7,629 nt of DNA. It comes from Clostridia bacterium. Its GTDB lineage: Bacteria; Bacillota_A; Clostridia; Christensenellales; Aristaeellaceae. Under the pieces are notes generated by a model that did no database searches, was not told where the DNA came from, and was given only the letters and a program-made list of their open reading frames with translations. The DNA is taken from assembly GCA_017412025.1 (NCBI GenBank), contig JAFQOY010000081.1:1-7629 (forward strand), given 5' to 3'. Below, piece by piece: positions 1-5,375 of the stretch. A program made the position numbers and the translations under genes. How positions within the stretch are numbered: the stretch's first letter is position 1; each line of letters opens with the position of its first letter.

Positions 1-24
1 ACGCATACTTGCAGCGGATAAAAC

Positions 25-145
25 ATCATTTTCTTGTACGCTGCGCGTACGGCCAGAAAATGATATAGGAAGCGGCTTGCAGCCGCTCCTCGCACCGCGC
101 ATGTCGCTGCTGCGGATTTCATATGAAGGGGCTGCAGCCCTTCAT
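25..145. repeat. Cluster of palindromic stem-loops (possible dispersed intergenic repeat)
   Basis: Three strong hairpins lie in a row. The first (25-64) has a perfect 10-bp outer stem, ATCATTTTCT with AGAAAATGAT, and an inner 5-bp stem GTACG/CGTAC around a 5-nt loop. The second (67-90) pairs AGCGGCT with AGCCGCT around TGC and adds three more pairs beyond a bulged A. The third (123-145) pairs ATGAAGGG with CCCTTCAT. The second and third share a GGCT(T)GCAGCC core, so they may be related by duplication. No convincing gene overlaps them. Compact palindrome clusters between genes are typical of REP- or MITE-like repeats, but I cannot see other genomic copies, so that label is an inference. Confidence 0.55.
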
Positions 146-184
146 GCATCCCCAAAGTTTAAAACAGACTTTATTGATAATCTG

Positions 185-208
185 AAGCGCCCTTGACAGG
201 CGCTTTTC
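185..208 (+). terminator. Hairpin with T-run, probable plus-strand terminator
   Basis: AAGCGCC (185-191) pairs perfectly with GGCGCTT (199-205) around a 7-nt loop and is followed on the plus strand by TTTTCTC. Read on the minus strand the hairpin has no T-run after it, so it is a poor terminator for the minus-strand gene that ends at 215. The orientation suggests a plus-strand gene ending left of the window, or a terminator that belongs to the palindromic repeat just upstream. Confidence 0.5.
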
Positions 209-214
209 TCATTC

Positions 215-1054
215 TCAGCCGTTGCCGAAATCAAAGCTTTTGATCTCCATGCCGTCAACCCAGAAATTGATCCACGCATGGATGTCCGGCCCTTCCATAT
301 CCCACGACTTATAGAACGTGATCTCATACATCATCTTCGTATCAAACGCAGGATAATAGTGAACCGCAACAGCCGCGCGGCAGGCGTCAAGCGTCCCGCG
401 CGTCACGCCTTCAGTATTCAGGCCCATGCCGCTTTTTCCATGCTCGAGCACCATCGTTTTCGCATGCTCAATCGCCGCTTCAAAGGACAGTTCTCCTTCC
501 ATCGGGCGGGTAAACGTATAGGACATCGGATCAGACTGAAGGAGTTCATACGCCTCCTGCTCCATACGCACAAACGCGGAATCGTAACCCATCCGATCCA
601 GATTCACATGCAGCCAACGATCGCTCACGCCCAGCACCGCCGCGCTGCTCAGCTCAATCACCTCTCCAATGCGCTCGGCTTCTTCGTCGCACGCGCTGTA
701 TGTCTTCACCATGTGCTCTGCATACATGCGCACCATCATCGGCATCTCGCGCCGGATGCTCTCCTCGCCGCCCGCAAGCAGACCAACGGGCATATATCCG
801 CTGATGCAGCCGTTTTCCGCGCCGACGGTCACGGCGGCATACCCGTCCTGCACGTCCGTCACCTCCACCCGGACGCCCGGATAGTAATCAAGCAGCGTAT
901 TTGCCTGAACAGAAGGCGCGTCAAGCAGCTGCGCATACCCAATCGTCACAGCCGTGCCCGCAGCAAGCGCGGGCTTTTCATCGTCTGCAAGCGCCTGCAG
1001 GCTCATCAGGCACAGCAGCGCGGCAAGCATGGCAGCCATCATATGTCTTTTCAT
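215..1054 (-). CDS. Secreted protein with two SH3-like segments, function unknown
   Basis: The 279-residue product starts with a Sec-type signal peptide: MKR, a hydrophobic core at residues 5-20 and an A-L-A cleavage motif at 21-23 before DDE. There is no twin-arginine motif, so it should leave by Sec and not by the Tat system encoded nearby. Residues 33-93 look like a bacterial SH3-like domain, a fold often used in cell-wall binding. Residues 112-165 look like a second, weaker copy. The rest (about 175-279) is a mixed alpha/beta region ending in a Trp- and Phe-rich stretch (WINFW at 261-265) that I do not recognise. An AGGAGGG site 9 nt upstream supports the ATG at 1054. The gene lies 80 bp after the sirtuin gene on the same strand with no clear terminator or promoter between, so it is probably the last gene of that unit. 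A cell-envelope role is an inference. Confidence 0.75.
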   Translation of the reverse strand: MKRHMMAAMLAALLCLMSLQALADDEKPALAAGTAVTIGYAQLLDAPSVQANTLLDYYPGVRVEVTDVQDGYAAVTVGAENGCISGYMPVGLLAGGEESIRREMPMMVRMYAEHMVKTYSACDEEAERIGEVIELSSAAVLGVSDRWLHVNLDRMGYDSAFVRMEQEAYELLQSDPMSYTFTRPMEGELSFEAAIEHAKTMVLEHGKSGMGLNTEGVTRGTLDACRAAVAVHYYPAFDTKMMYEITFYKSWDMEGPDIHAWINFWVDGMEIKSFDFGNG

Positions 1055-1134
1055 CCAAAAATCCCTCCTTGCATGTTCTGTCTACAAGACGTATGCGGGG
1101 AGGGAAATATTTCATTCATGCGGTATTTTTTATT

Positions 1135-1857
1135 TTACAGCTGCGCGAACACATCGCCCAGCTTTTCATGCAGCACCAGCTGAGCGATATCGTCCCTGGG
1201 CGTCGCCGTCCTGTTGATGAGCACGAGGCGATTGCCCGGATACTCGTCAAGGAACGCCGCGGCGGGATACACCGTCAGCGACGTGCCTGCGACGATGACC
1301 ATATCCGCCATGCGCAGGCTGTCAAGCGCGCCCTGTATCGTCGCGCCGTCCAGCGCCTCCTCGTAGAGCACCACGTCCGGCTTCACCCTGCCGCCGCAGG
1401 AAAGGCAGGAAGGAACCTTCTCAAGCTCCATGAACTGCGCGAGATCGTATACCCTGCCGCATTTGCGGCAGATATTGCGGTGCACGCTGCCGTGCAGCTC
1501 ATACACATTCCTGCTGCCTGCCAACTGGTGCAGACCGTCGATGTTCTGCGTGATAACGGCAAGCAGCCTGCCCTCCCTCTCCCATTTCGCCAGCGTCCTG
1601 TGCGCAATGTTGGGGCGGGCGTTCGGGTAGAGCATGCGTTCCCGGTAAAAGCGAAAGAATACCTCCGGCTTTCGCATATAGTAGGAATGGGAGATGATCG
1701 TCTCCGGCGGATCCTGAAAGTGCTGGTGATACAGCCCGTCCACGCCGCGGAAATCGGGGATGCCCGATTCCGTGCTCACGCCTGCGCCGCCGAAGAACAC
1801 AATGCGCCTTGACTGTGCGATCCACTGCTTCAGGGTTTCGATTTTCTGCTGATCCAT
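1135..1857 (-). CDS. cobB: NAD-dependent protein deacetylase, Sir2 (sirtuin) family
   Basis: Sirtuins use NAD+ to remove acyl groups from lysine side chains, giving nicotinamide and O-acetyl-ADP-ribose. The 240-residue length is typical of bacterial members. Visible motifs in order are GGAGVSTESGIPDFRG (23-38, NAD binding), TQNIDGLH (103-110), the catalytic His in ELHG (H122), a four-cysteine zinc site (C130, C133, C151, C154), KPDVV (159-163) and GTSL (191-194). The position matching the Tyr/Arg pair that marks desuccinylases carries Phe68 and Tyr71 in my hand alignment, so a plain deacetylase is more likely than a SIRT5-like enzyme. AAGGGGG lies about 8 nt before the ATG at 1857. The gene follows recO by 66 bp on the same strand. 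Family assignment is secure; the symbol is by analogy, and substrates cannot be told from sequence. Confidence 0.95.
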   Translation of the reverse strand: MDQQKIETLKQWIAQSRRIVFFGGAGVSTESGIPDFRGVDGLYHQHFQDPPETIISHSYYMRKPEVFFRFYRERMLYPNARPNIAHRTLAKWEREGRLLAVITQNIDGLHQLAGSRNVYELHGSVHRNICRKCGRVYDLAQFMELEKVPSCLSCGGRVKPDVVLYEEALDGATIQGALDSLRMADMVIVAGTSLTVYPAAAFLDEYPGNRLVLINRTATPRDDIAQLVLHEKLGDVFAQL

Positions 1858-1923
1858 CGCATATACCCCCTTCTTTTGCTCATCCGGTCTGTCCTTCTGC
1901 CTTCGGCCTTTTTCTTTCGCTGC

Positions 1924-2667
1924 TTATACGAGCATTCTGCCGGAGCGGATGGGCGTATCCAGCCGGCTTTCTGCCATACGGGAAAGCGCTGCAAAAAGCT
2001 CGTCCGTGCACTGCGCATCACTGTCAAGCGACGCAAGACCGCGCTTCATGATATCCTGCAGATACAGCACATCCTTCTCCCGCAGGCGGCATCTTTCTCC
2101 CGCGCTGCAGCCCGGGCAGAGCACGCCGCCCGCCTCCGCGCCAAAGGCTGCAATCAGCGTTTCCTCCTGCGCCTTCCCCTGCAGGATGGGCGTTCCGCAT
2201 TTCGCGCAGCGGCCCACCTGCGGCCGGAAGCCCAGCAGCGACATCATCCCCATCACAAACACCGCCGTCACCCGCCGCGCCTGCGCGTCTCCATAGCACA
2301 GATGCGCCAGGCTCCTGAGCAGCAGCAGAAACAGCCGTTCATTTTCCTGGTTCGGCTGGATCGCCGCCGCGCACAGCTCCAGGCAGTACATGCCGTGGGA
2401 AATCTTTTCATAGTCGCTGCGCAGCGCGTAATACGTCTCGCCGACCGTGCAGGAAACGACCGTCACATGCTCGCGTGACTGGTAGAGCACGTATTCTCCG
2501 CTGCAGAACAGCTCGCTCGCCGCCATCAGCGGGCTTTTCTGTCTGCGGCAGCCGCGGCAAAGCGCGTCGATGCGCCCCAGCGTCGGGGAAAAGAGCGTGA
2601 TCATCCGGTCGTTTTCCCTGTAGTCCGCCCGGCGCACCACAATGGCGTTCGTCGTGATCTGCGCCAA
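1924..2667 (-). CDS. recO: DNA repair protein RecO
   Basis: RecO acts with RecR (and RecF) to load RecA on SSB-coated single-stranded DNA and can anneal complementary strands. The 247-residue product fits the family. The N-terminal stretch ITTNAIVVRRADYRENDRM (4-22), followed by the LFSPTLGRIDALCRGCRR strand region, is the usual OB-fold opening. An alpha-helical middle follows. A zinc-finger-like module has CAKC at 154-157 and CPGC at 184-187. The C-terminal SGRML matches the conserved family end. The start is TTG at 2665-2667, the only start codon that gives the full family N-terminus, with GGAGG about 9 nt upstream. It lies 37 bp downstream of the membrane-protein gene and 66 bp before the sirtuin gene, so these are probably co-transcribed. 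Confidence 0.95.
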   Translation of the reverse strand: MAQITTNAIVVRRADYRENDRMITLFSPTLGRIDALCRGCRRQKSPLMAASELFCSGEYVLYQSREHVTVVSCTVGETYYALRSDYEKISHGMYCLELCAAAIQPNQENERLFLLLLRSLAHLCYGDAQARRVTAVFVMGMMSLLGFRPQVGRCAKCGTPILQGKAQEETLIAAFGAEAGGVLCPGCSAGERCRLREKDVLYLQDIMKRGLASLDSDAQCTDELFAALSRMAESRLDTPIRSGRMLV

Positions 2668-2704
2668 ATCCGCGTCCCTCCCTTCTGATGATCACCGCTG
2701 TATG

Positions 2705-3547
2705 TCACGCGTTGCTCCCGTCTGTGTCCTCAGCCGAAGGCCAGCGCAGCACGCGCGGAATAAACCGTGCCGCAAAGCGCCCCTTTCCCTTTTCCTTCAC
2801 GTAAAAGTAGCCGATGACGGAAAACACAACCGCGCCGATAAAATTGACGATCAGATCCTTCATCGTGTCGTTCAGACCAACGTCCAGATAGCCGCCAAGG
2901 CCAAGCGATTGCTGCGTGCCGTCGCCATGCACGACGATCACATCCGCGATATCCCGGACCGCCACCACCCTGTTCAGGCGGGTGGGATCCAGTTCCACCG
3001 TGCGCACGGCCTGAATCACCGTGTCCTTCTGCATATCCAGCCCCAGAAGCGTATCGCCCGCATATTCAAAAAACTCCCACAGGACGCCGACCGTCATGGA
3101 AAAGCAGAACGCGACGATCGCCAGATACACGGGCGAAAGCTTAAAGGAAAACCGGTCGCTCCGGTTGAGCATATCCACCAGCGCGAAGCCAACCGCCGCG
3201 CACAAAAAGCCGTTGAGCGTATGGAGCACGGTATCCCAGTGCGGCACGCGGACATAGAAGCTGTTGAGTTCGCCCAGGATTTCAGCGGCGAAGATGAACA
3301 GCAGAATGATGATCTCAAGCGTCGTCGGCAGCTCGATGTGCAGCCGGCGCGTCAGGATGCTGGGCAACACCAGCAGCACGAGCGTCAGTCCGCAGAGGAA
3401 AACCGACTCAAAATGCCCCCTCAAAAAGGCGCGGACGAGCGAAAAGATCACCAGCGCGCGCAGGACAAGATACACCGCCAGCGTCGCTTTGCTCGTGTAA
3501 AACGGCTCTCTGGCGCGCTTATTCTTATTTTCTCCGCATCTTTTCAA
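2705..3547 (-). CDS. Conserved six-segment integral membrane protein, DUF2238/YjdF-like
   Basis: The 280-residue product has about six hydrophobic segments (roughly 22-40, 48-65, 77-96, 108-126, 138-158 and 232-250). A hydrophilic region at 166-230 interrupts the last two. Polar residues that stand out in or next to the membrane are H103, D105 and H109 (PHWDTVLH), E158 and E161 (WEFFE), and D171 in GLDMQKDT. This pattern recalls the predicted membrane proteins grouped as DUF2238/YjdF, whose function is unknown, but I place it there by memory of motifs only. The only workable start is TTG at 3545-3547, because a TGA lies in frame 9 nt upstream. GGAAGGG is 14 nt away and a weaker GGTG is 7 nt away, so initiation may be weak. 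It is the first gene after the promoter at 3609-3637 and precedes recO by 37 bp. Confidence 0.8.
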   Translation of the reverse strand: MKRCGENKNKRAREPFYTSKATLAVYLVLRALVIFSLVRAFLRGHFESVFLCGLTLVLLVLPSILTRRLHIELPTTLEIIILLFIFAAEILGELNSFYVRVPHWDTVLHTLNGFLCAAVGFALVDMLNRSDRFSFKLSPVYLAIVAFCFSMTVGVLWEFFEYAGDTLLGLDMQKDTVIQAVRTVELDPTRLNRVVAVRDIADVIVVHGDGTQQSLGLGGYLDVGLNDTMKDLIVNFIGAVVFSVIGYFYVKEKGKGRFAARFIPRVLRWPSAEDTDGSNA

Positions 3548-3608
3548 GGCGTTTCACCGTTCCCTTCCTGCCGTAAGGCTTGCCTTTTCAGCCTGCTCTC
3601 TATCCGTT

Positions 3609-3637
3609 ATTGTAACAAAAAAAAGCCGGAGAATCAA
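3609..3637 (-). promoter_or_regulatory. Predicted sigma-A promoter for the membrane protein-recO-sirtuin unit
   Basis: On the minus strand TTGATT (3632-3637) and TACAAT (3609-3614) are separated by exactly 17 bp, and TGT just before the -10 gives an extended -10. The predicted start of transcription is near 3602, about 55 nt before the TTG at 3547. The whole promoter overlaps the tatC terminator: the spacer contains its T-run. Confidence 0.65.
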
Positions 3638-3657
3638 CGCTCGCGCGCCGATCTCCG
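3617..3657 (-). terminator. Rho-independent terminator after tatC
   Basis: On the minus strand CGGAGA (3652-3657) pairs with TCTCCG (3627-3632). A further short CGC/GCG pairing sits inside the loop. The hairpin is followed by GC and eight T (3617-3624). It lies 24 bp after the tatC stop, which is the expected end of the tat transcript. Confidence 0.75.
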
Positions 3658-3680
3658 ACTGACCGTATCAGATCAGGTGC

Positions 3681-4472
3681 TTATTCCTCTTCGTCCTCAT
3701 CTTCATCCTCGTCCGCATCCTCGCTTGCCGCGCGCTTTTCTCTGCGCTTTGCCACGACGCTGGAAATGAGAATGCTCAGCTCGTAAAGCGCCAGCATCGG
3801 CACAGCGATCATGAACTGCGAGACGACGTCCGGCGGCGTGATGATCGCGGCGAGAGCAAAGATGATCGGGATCGCATAGCAGCGCACCTTGCGCAGCACC
3901 TGCGGCGTGAGCACGCCCAGGTTGGTGAGCACGAAGGCGAGCATCGGCTCCTCAAACACGAGGCCGAATGTCAGCAGCATGCCGATCATGAAGTCGAGAT
4001 AGCTGGCGACGGAAATCGCCGAGTTGATGAAATCCGACCGGCTGTAATTGACCAGGAACTGGATCATGAACGGCAGCGCCACCATATAGGCAAACACCGC
4101 GCCCATGGCGAAAAAGCCGAGACCACCCACAAGCGCGGGCGCAATCGCGCGCTTTTCGCGTCTGGTCAGCGCCGGGGCGACGAACGCCCAGATCTGGTAG
4201 ATGATCAGGGGCGAAACGATCACCAGCGCGAGAATCATGGAGAGCTTGAAGTACGAGGTCAGCAGCTCCGAAGGAGAGAGATACACGTACTGAAAGCCTC
4301 CGGCAAGGCCCATCTCCAGCAGCCGGTTCGCCAGCGGCTTGATAAAGGCAAAGCACGCAAAGAAAGCGACGATGAACACCACAAAGCAAATCGCAATGCG
4401 GTTGCGGATTTCCTTAAGATGGCCCACCAGGGACATATTGCCCTGATCCTGCGCCGTGTTCGTGCTGCTCAT
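3681..4472 (-). CDS. tatC: Sec-independent protein translocase subunit TatC
   Basis: TatC is the multispanning receptor that binds the twin-arginine signal of folded export substrates and organises TatA into a pore. The 263-residue product has the family hallmarks: HLKEIRNR at the cytoplasmic N-terminus (H18, E21, R23), SPSELLTSYFK (66-76), WAFVAPALTRREKR (95-108), FGLVFEEP with the membrane-embedded Glu at E174, and ITPPDVVSQ (211-219). Six membrane segments are visible. The C-terminus (250-263) is a run of Asp and Glu, an unusually acidic cytoplasmic tail also seen on the neighbouring TatA and TatB-like proteins. GGGGAGG lies 5 nt before the ATG at 4472. The gene is last in the tatB-tatA-tatC operon, 35 bp after tatA, and is followed by a terminator. 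Confidence 0.97.
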   Translation of the reverse strand: MSSTNTAQDQGNMSLVGHLKEIRNRIAICFVVFIVAFFACFAFIKPLANRLLEMGLAGGFQYVYLSPSELLTSYFKLSMILALVIVSPLIIYQIWAFVAPALTRREKRAIAPALVGGLGFFAMGAVFAYMVALPFMIQFLVNYSRSDFINSAISVASYLDFMIGMLLTFGLVFEEPMLAFVLTNLGVLTPQVLRKVRCYAIPIIFALAAIITPPDVVSQFMIAVPMLALYELSILISSVVAKRREKRAASEDADEDEDEDEEE

Positions 4473-4507
4473 GCGCGCCTCCCCGTCCTCTTCCTGTCCG
4501 TCATGGC

Positions 4508-4726
4508 TCAGGCTTCTTCTTCCTCTTCAACAACCTTGGTCTTTTTCTTCTTCACGACGACGACTTCCTCTTCCTCATCGTCGGCGGCGTCCTCCTGCAG
4601 GCCCTTCTTGAAGCTGCCCAGGGTCTTGCCCATGGAGCGGCCGAGCTTGGGCAGCGCCTTCGGTCCAAAGATCACCAGCACAATGGCCAGCACGATAAGC
4701 AGTTCCGTCGTTCCGATCTTACCCAT
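4508..4726 (-). CDS. tatA: Sec-independent translocase protein TatA
   Basis: TatA forms the protein-conducting assembly of the Tat pathway. The 72-residue product shows the standard build: a short N-terminus with polar E8, one transmembrane helix (about 6-20), the F-G-P hinge (20-22) and an amphipathic helix LPKLGRSMGKTLGSFKKGL (25-43). The tail (49-72) is striking, with alternating blocks of acidic residues, four valines, four lysines, then five glutamates. Block charges after the amphipathic helix are known in TatA proteins and have been proposed to form charge zippers, but this example is unusually regular. AAGGAGG sits 8 nt before the ATG at 4726. It lies between the tatB-like gene (78 bp upstream) and tatC (35 bp downstream). 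Confidence 0.95.
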   Translation of the reverse strand: MGKIGTTELLIVLAIVLVIFGPKALPKLGRSMGKTLGSFKKGLQEDAADDEEEEVVVVKKKKTKVVEEEEEA

Positions 4727-4804
4727 AAATACGTCCTCCTTTTATTCTGCGGCAGCCTCGCGCTGCGCGTCAGCTTCGTTCCTGTTCTGCGGCGGCTTTG
4801 CCGC
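4727..4804 (-). other. tatB-tatA spacer with in-frame coding-like continuation
   Basis: After the tatB stop (4805-4807) the same frame stays open for 20 codons and ends at TAA (4742-4744), just before the tatA ribosome site. The last part reads DAQREAAAE, close to DAQEEAAEPSAAE at the end of TatB itself. A GCGGC/GCCGC hairpin (4792-4804) follows the stop directly. The stretch could be a former C-terminal extension cut off by a new stop, or a decayed tail duplication. Confidence 0.45.
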
Positions 4805-5236
4805 TTACTCTGCCGCCGAGGGTTCGGCGGCCTCTTCCTGTGCGTCGGATCCGGGCTCTGCCGTCTCCTCCGCTGCTTCCGCAGCGATCTCAACGGCGGC
4901 GTCGGCCTCCTTCGCCGCCTCAGCCACGGCCTTGTCGATCTCCACCGTCTCGGCCTTGACAGCCTTCTCCGTCTCCTTCACGCTCTCATCCAGCGCGTCT
5001 CCGGCCTCCTTGAAGGCGTCCTTCATCATCTTCTGCGCGCCGGCGAGCTCGTCGGTCACTTCCTTGAATTCCTCGCTGACCTCGCGCAGCTCGCTCGTCG
5101 CCTCGCCCATGGACTTCTTAAACGCCCTGAGCGAACGGCCCAGCGTCCTGGCCACCTTGGGCAGGCGCTCCGGGCCAATGGCAAACAATGCGACGATGAC
5201 GATGACCAGGAGTTCCATTCCTCCGATTTTTGCCAT
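4805..5236 (-). CDS. tatB: TatB-like (TatA/TatB family) translocase component
   Basis: The 143-residue product begins MAKIGGMELLVIVIVAL, has one membrane helix (about 7-21), the G-P hinge (21-22) and an amphipathic helix starting ERLPKVARTLGRSLRAFKK. It then runs on as a long charged, probably coiled helix (45-125) and ends in an Ala/Glu-rich tail. The E8 residue, the GPxRLP motif and the long second helix favour TatB over TatA. TatB usually partners TatC in substrate recognition, but many Gram-positives use TatA-type proteins only, so the TatB role is an inference. Two ATGs are possible. The one at 5240-5242 touches the GAGGAG site, while the one at 5234-5236 is 6 nt away and is preferred. 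The gene is first in the tat operon, about 63 nt after the predicted start of transcription. Sequence after the stop remains open in frame for 20 more codons. Confidence 0.9.
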   Translation of the reverse strand: MAKIGGMELLVIVIVALFAIGPERLPKVARTLGRSLRAFKKSMGEATSELREVSEEFKEVTDELAGAQKMMKDAFKEAGDALDESVKETEKAVKAETVEIDKAVAEAAKEADAAVEIAAEAAEETAEPGSDAQEEAAEPSAAE

Positions 5237-5242
5237 ATGCAT

Positions 5243-5250
5243 CTCCTCTC
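5243..5250 (-). promoter_or_regulatory. Ribosome binding site that decides the tatB start
   Basis: GAGAGGAG directly touches the first ATG (5240-5242) but is 6 nt from the second (5234-5236). Normal spacing therefore selects the second and gives a 143-residue protein. Confidence 0.7.
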
Positions 5251-5266
5251 GTCCATCCGTACGATG

Positions 5267-5282
5267 TTGTAATTTTTTACAA
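5267..5282. promoter_or_regulatory. Operator-like inverted repeat, promoter-proximal copy
   Basis: TTGTAATTTTTTACAA is a perfect 6-bp inverted repeat (TTGTAA/TTACAA) around four T. It lies in the predicted 5' leader of the tat operon, about 17 to 32 nt after the predicted transcription start. It differs from the second copy at 5354-5369 at only 2 of 16 positions, and a GAATTC follows nearby in both cases. Confidence 0.5.
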
Positions 5283-5305
5283 TCGAATTCAACTCTTTAC
5301 AGGGG

Positions 5306-5334
5306 ATTATACCATATAAAACGTCGCATGGCAA
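5306..5334 (-). promoter_or_regulatory. Strong predicted sigma-A promoter of the tatB-tatA-tatC operon
   Basis: On the minus strand TTGCCA (5329-5334) and a perfect TATAAT (5306-5311) are separated by 17 bp, and TGG just before the -10 gives an extended -10. Transcription should start near 5299, leaving a leader of about 63 nt before the ATG at 5236. A further half-site, CTGTAAA on the minus strand (5296-5302), overlaps the predicted start point. Confidence 0.85.
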
Positions 5335-5353
5335 CCCATACGGCAAAATCACA

Positions 5354-5369
5354 TTGTAATATTTTACAG
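5354..5369. promoter_or_regulatory. Operator-like inverted repeat, upstream copy
   Basis: TTGTAATATTTTACAG repeats the element at 5267-5282 with two changes. It lies just after the stop of the PucR-type gene and upstream of the tat -35 box, centred 87 bp from the other copy, so the two sites bracket the promoter. GAATTC (5369-5374) adjoins it. Confidence 0.5.
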
Positions 5370-5375
5370 AATTCG

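Noticed and set aside
2..196. Plus-strand frame open from the left edge to a TGA at 194-196
   Set aside because: It runs through the palindrome cluster, has no recognisable protein pattern and could be chance in GC-rich sequence; a gene tail entering from the left cannot be excluded.
215..1054. The secreted SH3-like protein as a local Tat substrate
   Set aside because: Its signal peptide has Lys-Arg but no twin-arginine motif, so Sec export is expected.
1104..1113. GAAATATTTC palindrome between the sirtuin and the SH3-like gene
   Set aside because: Short, with no T-run and no second copy seen; probably chance in an AT-rich spacer.
5237..5242. Upstream ATG for the tatB-like gene
   Set aside because: It directly touches the GAGGAG ribosome site with no spacing, while the ATG two codons later has normal spacing.
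5267..5282. BlaI/MecI- or CopY-type operator
   Set aside because: Those sites have TACA-NN-TGTA order; here the half-sites are reversed (TGTAA then TTACA) with a longer centre.
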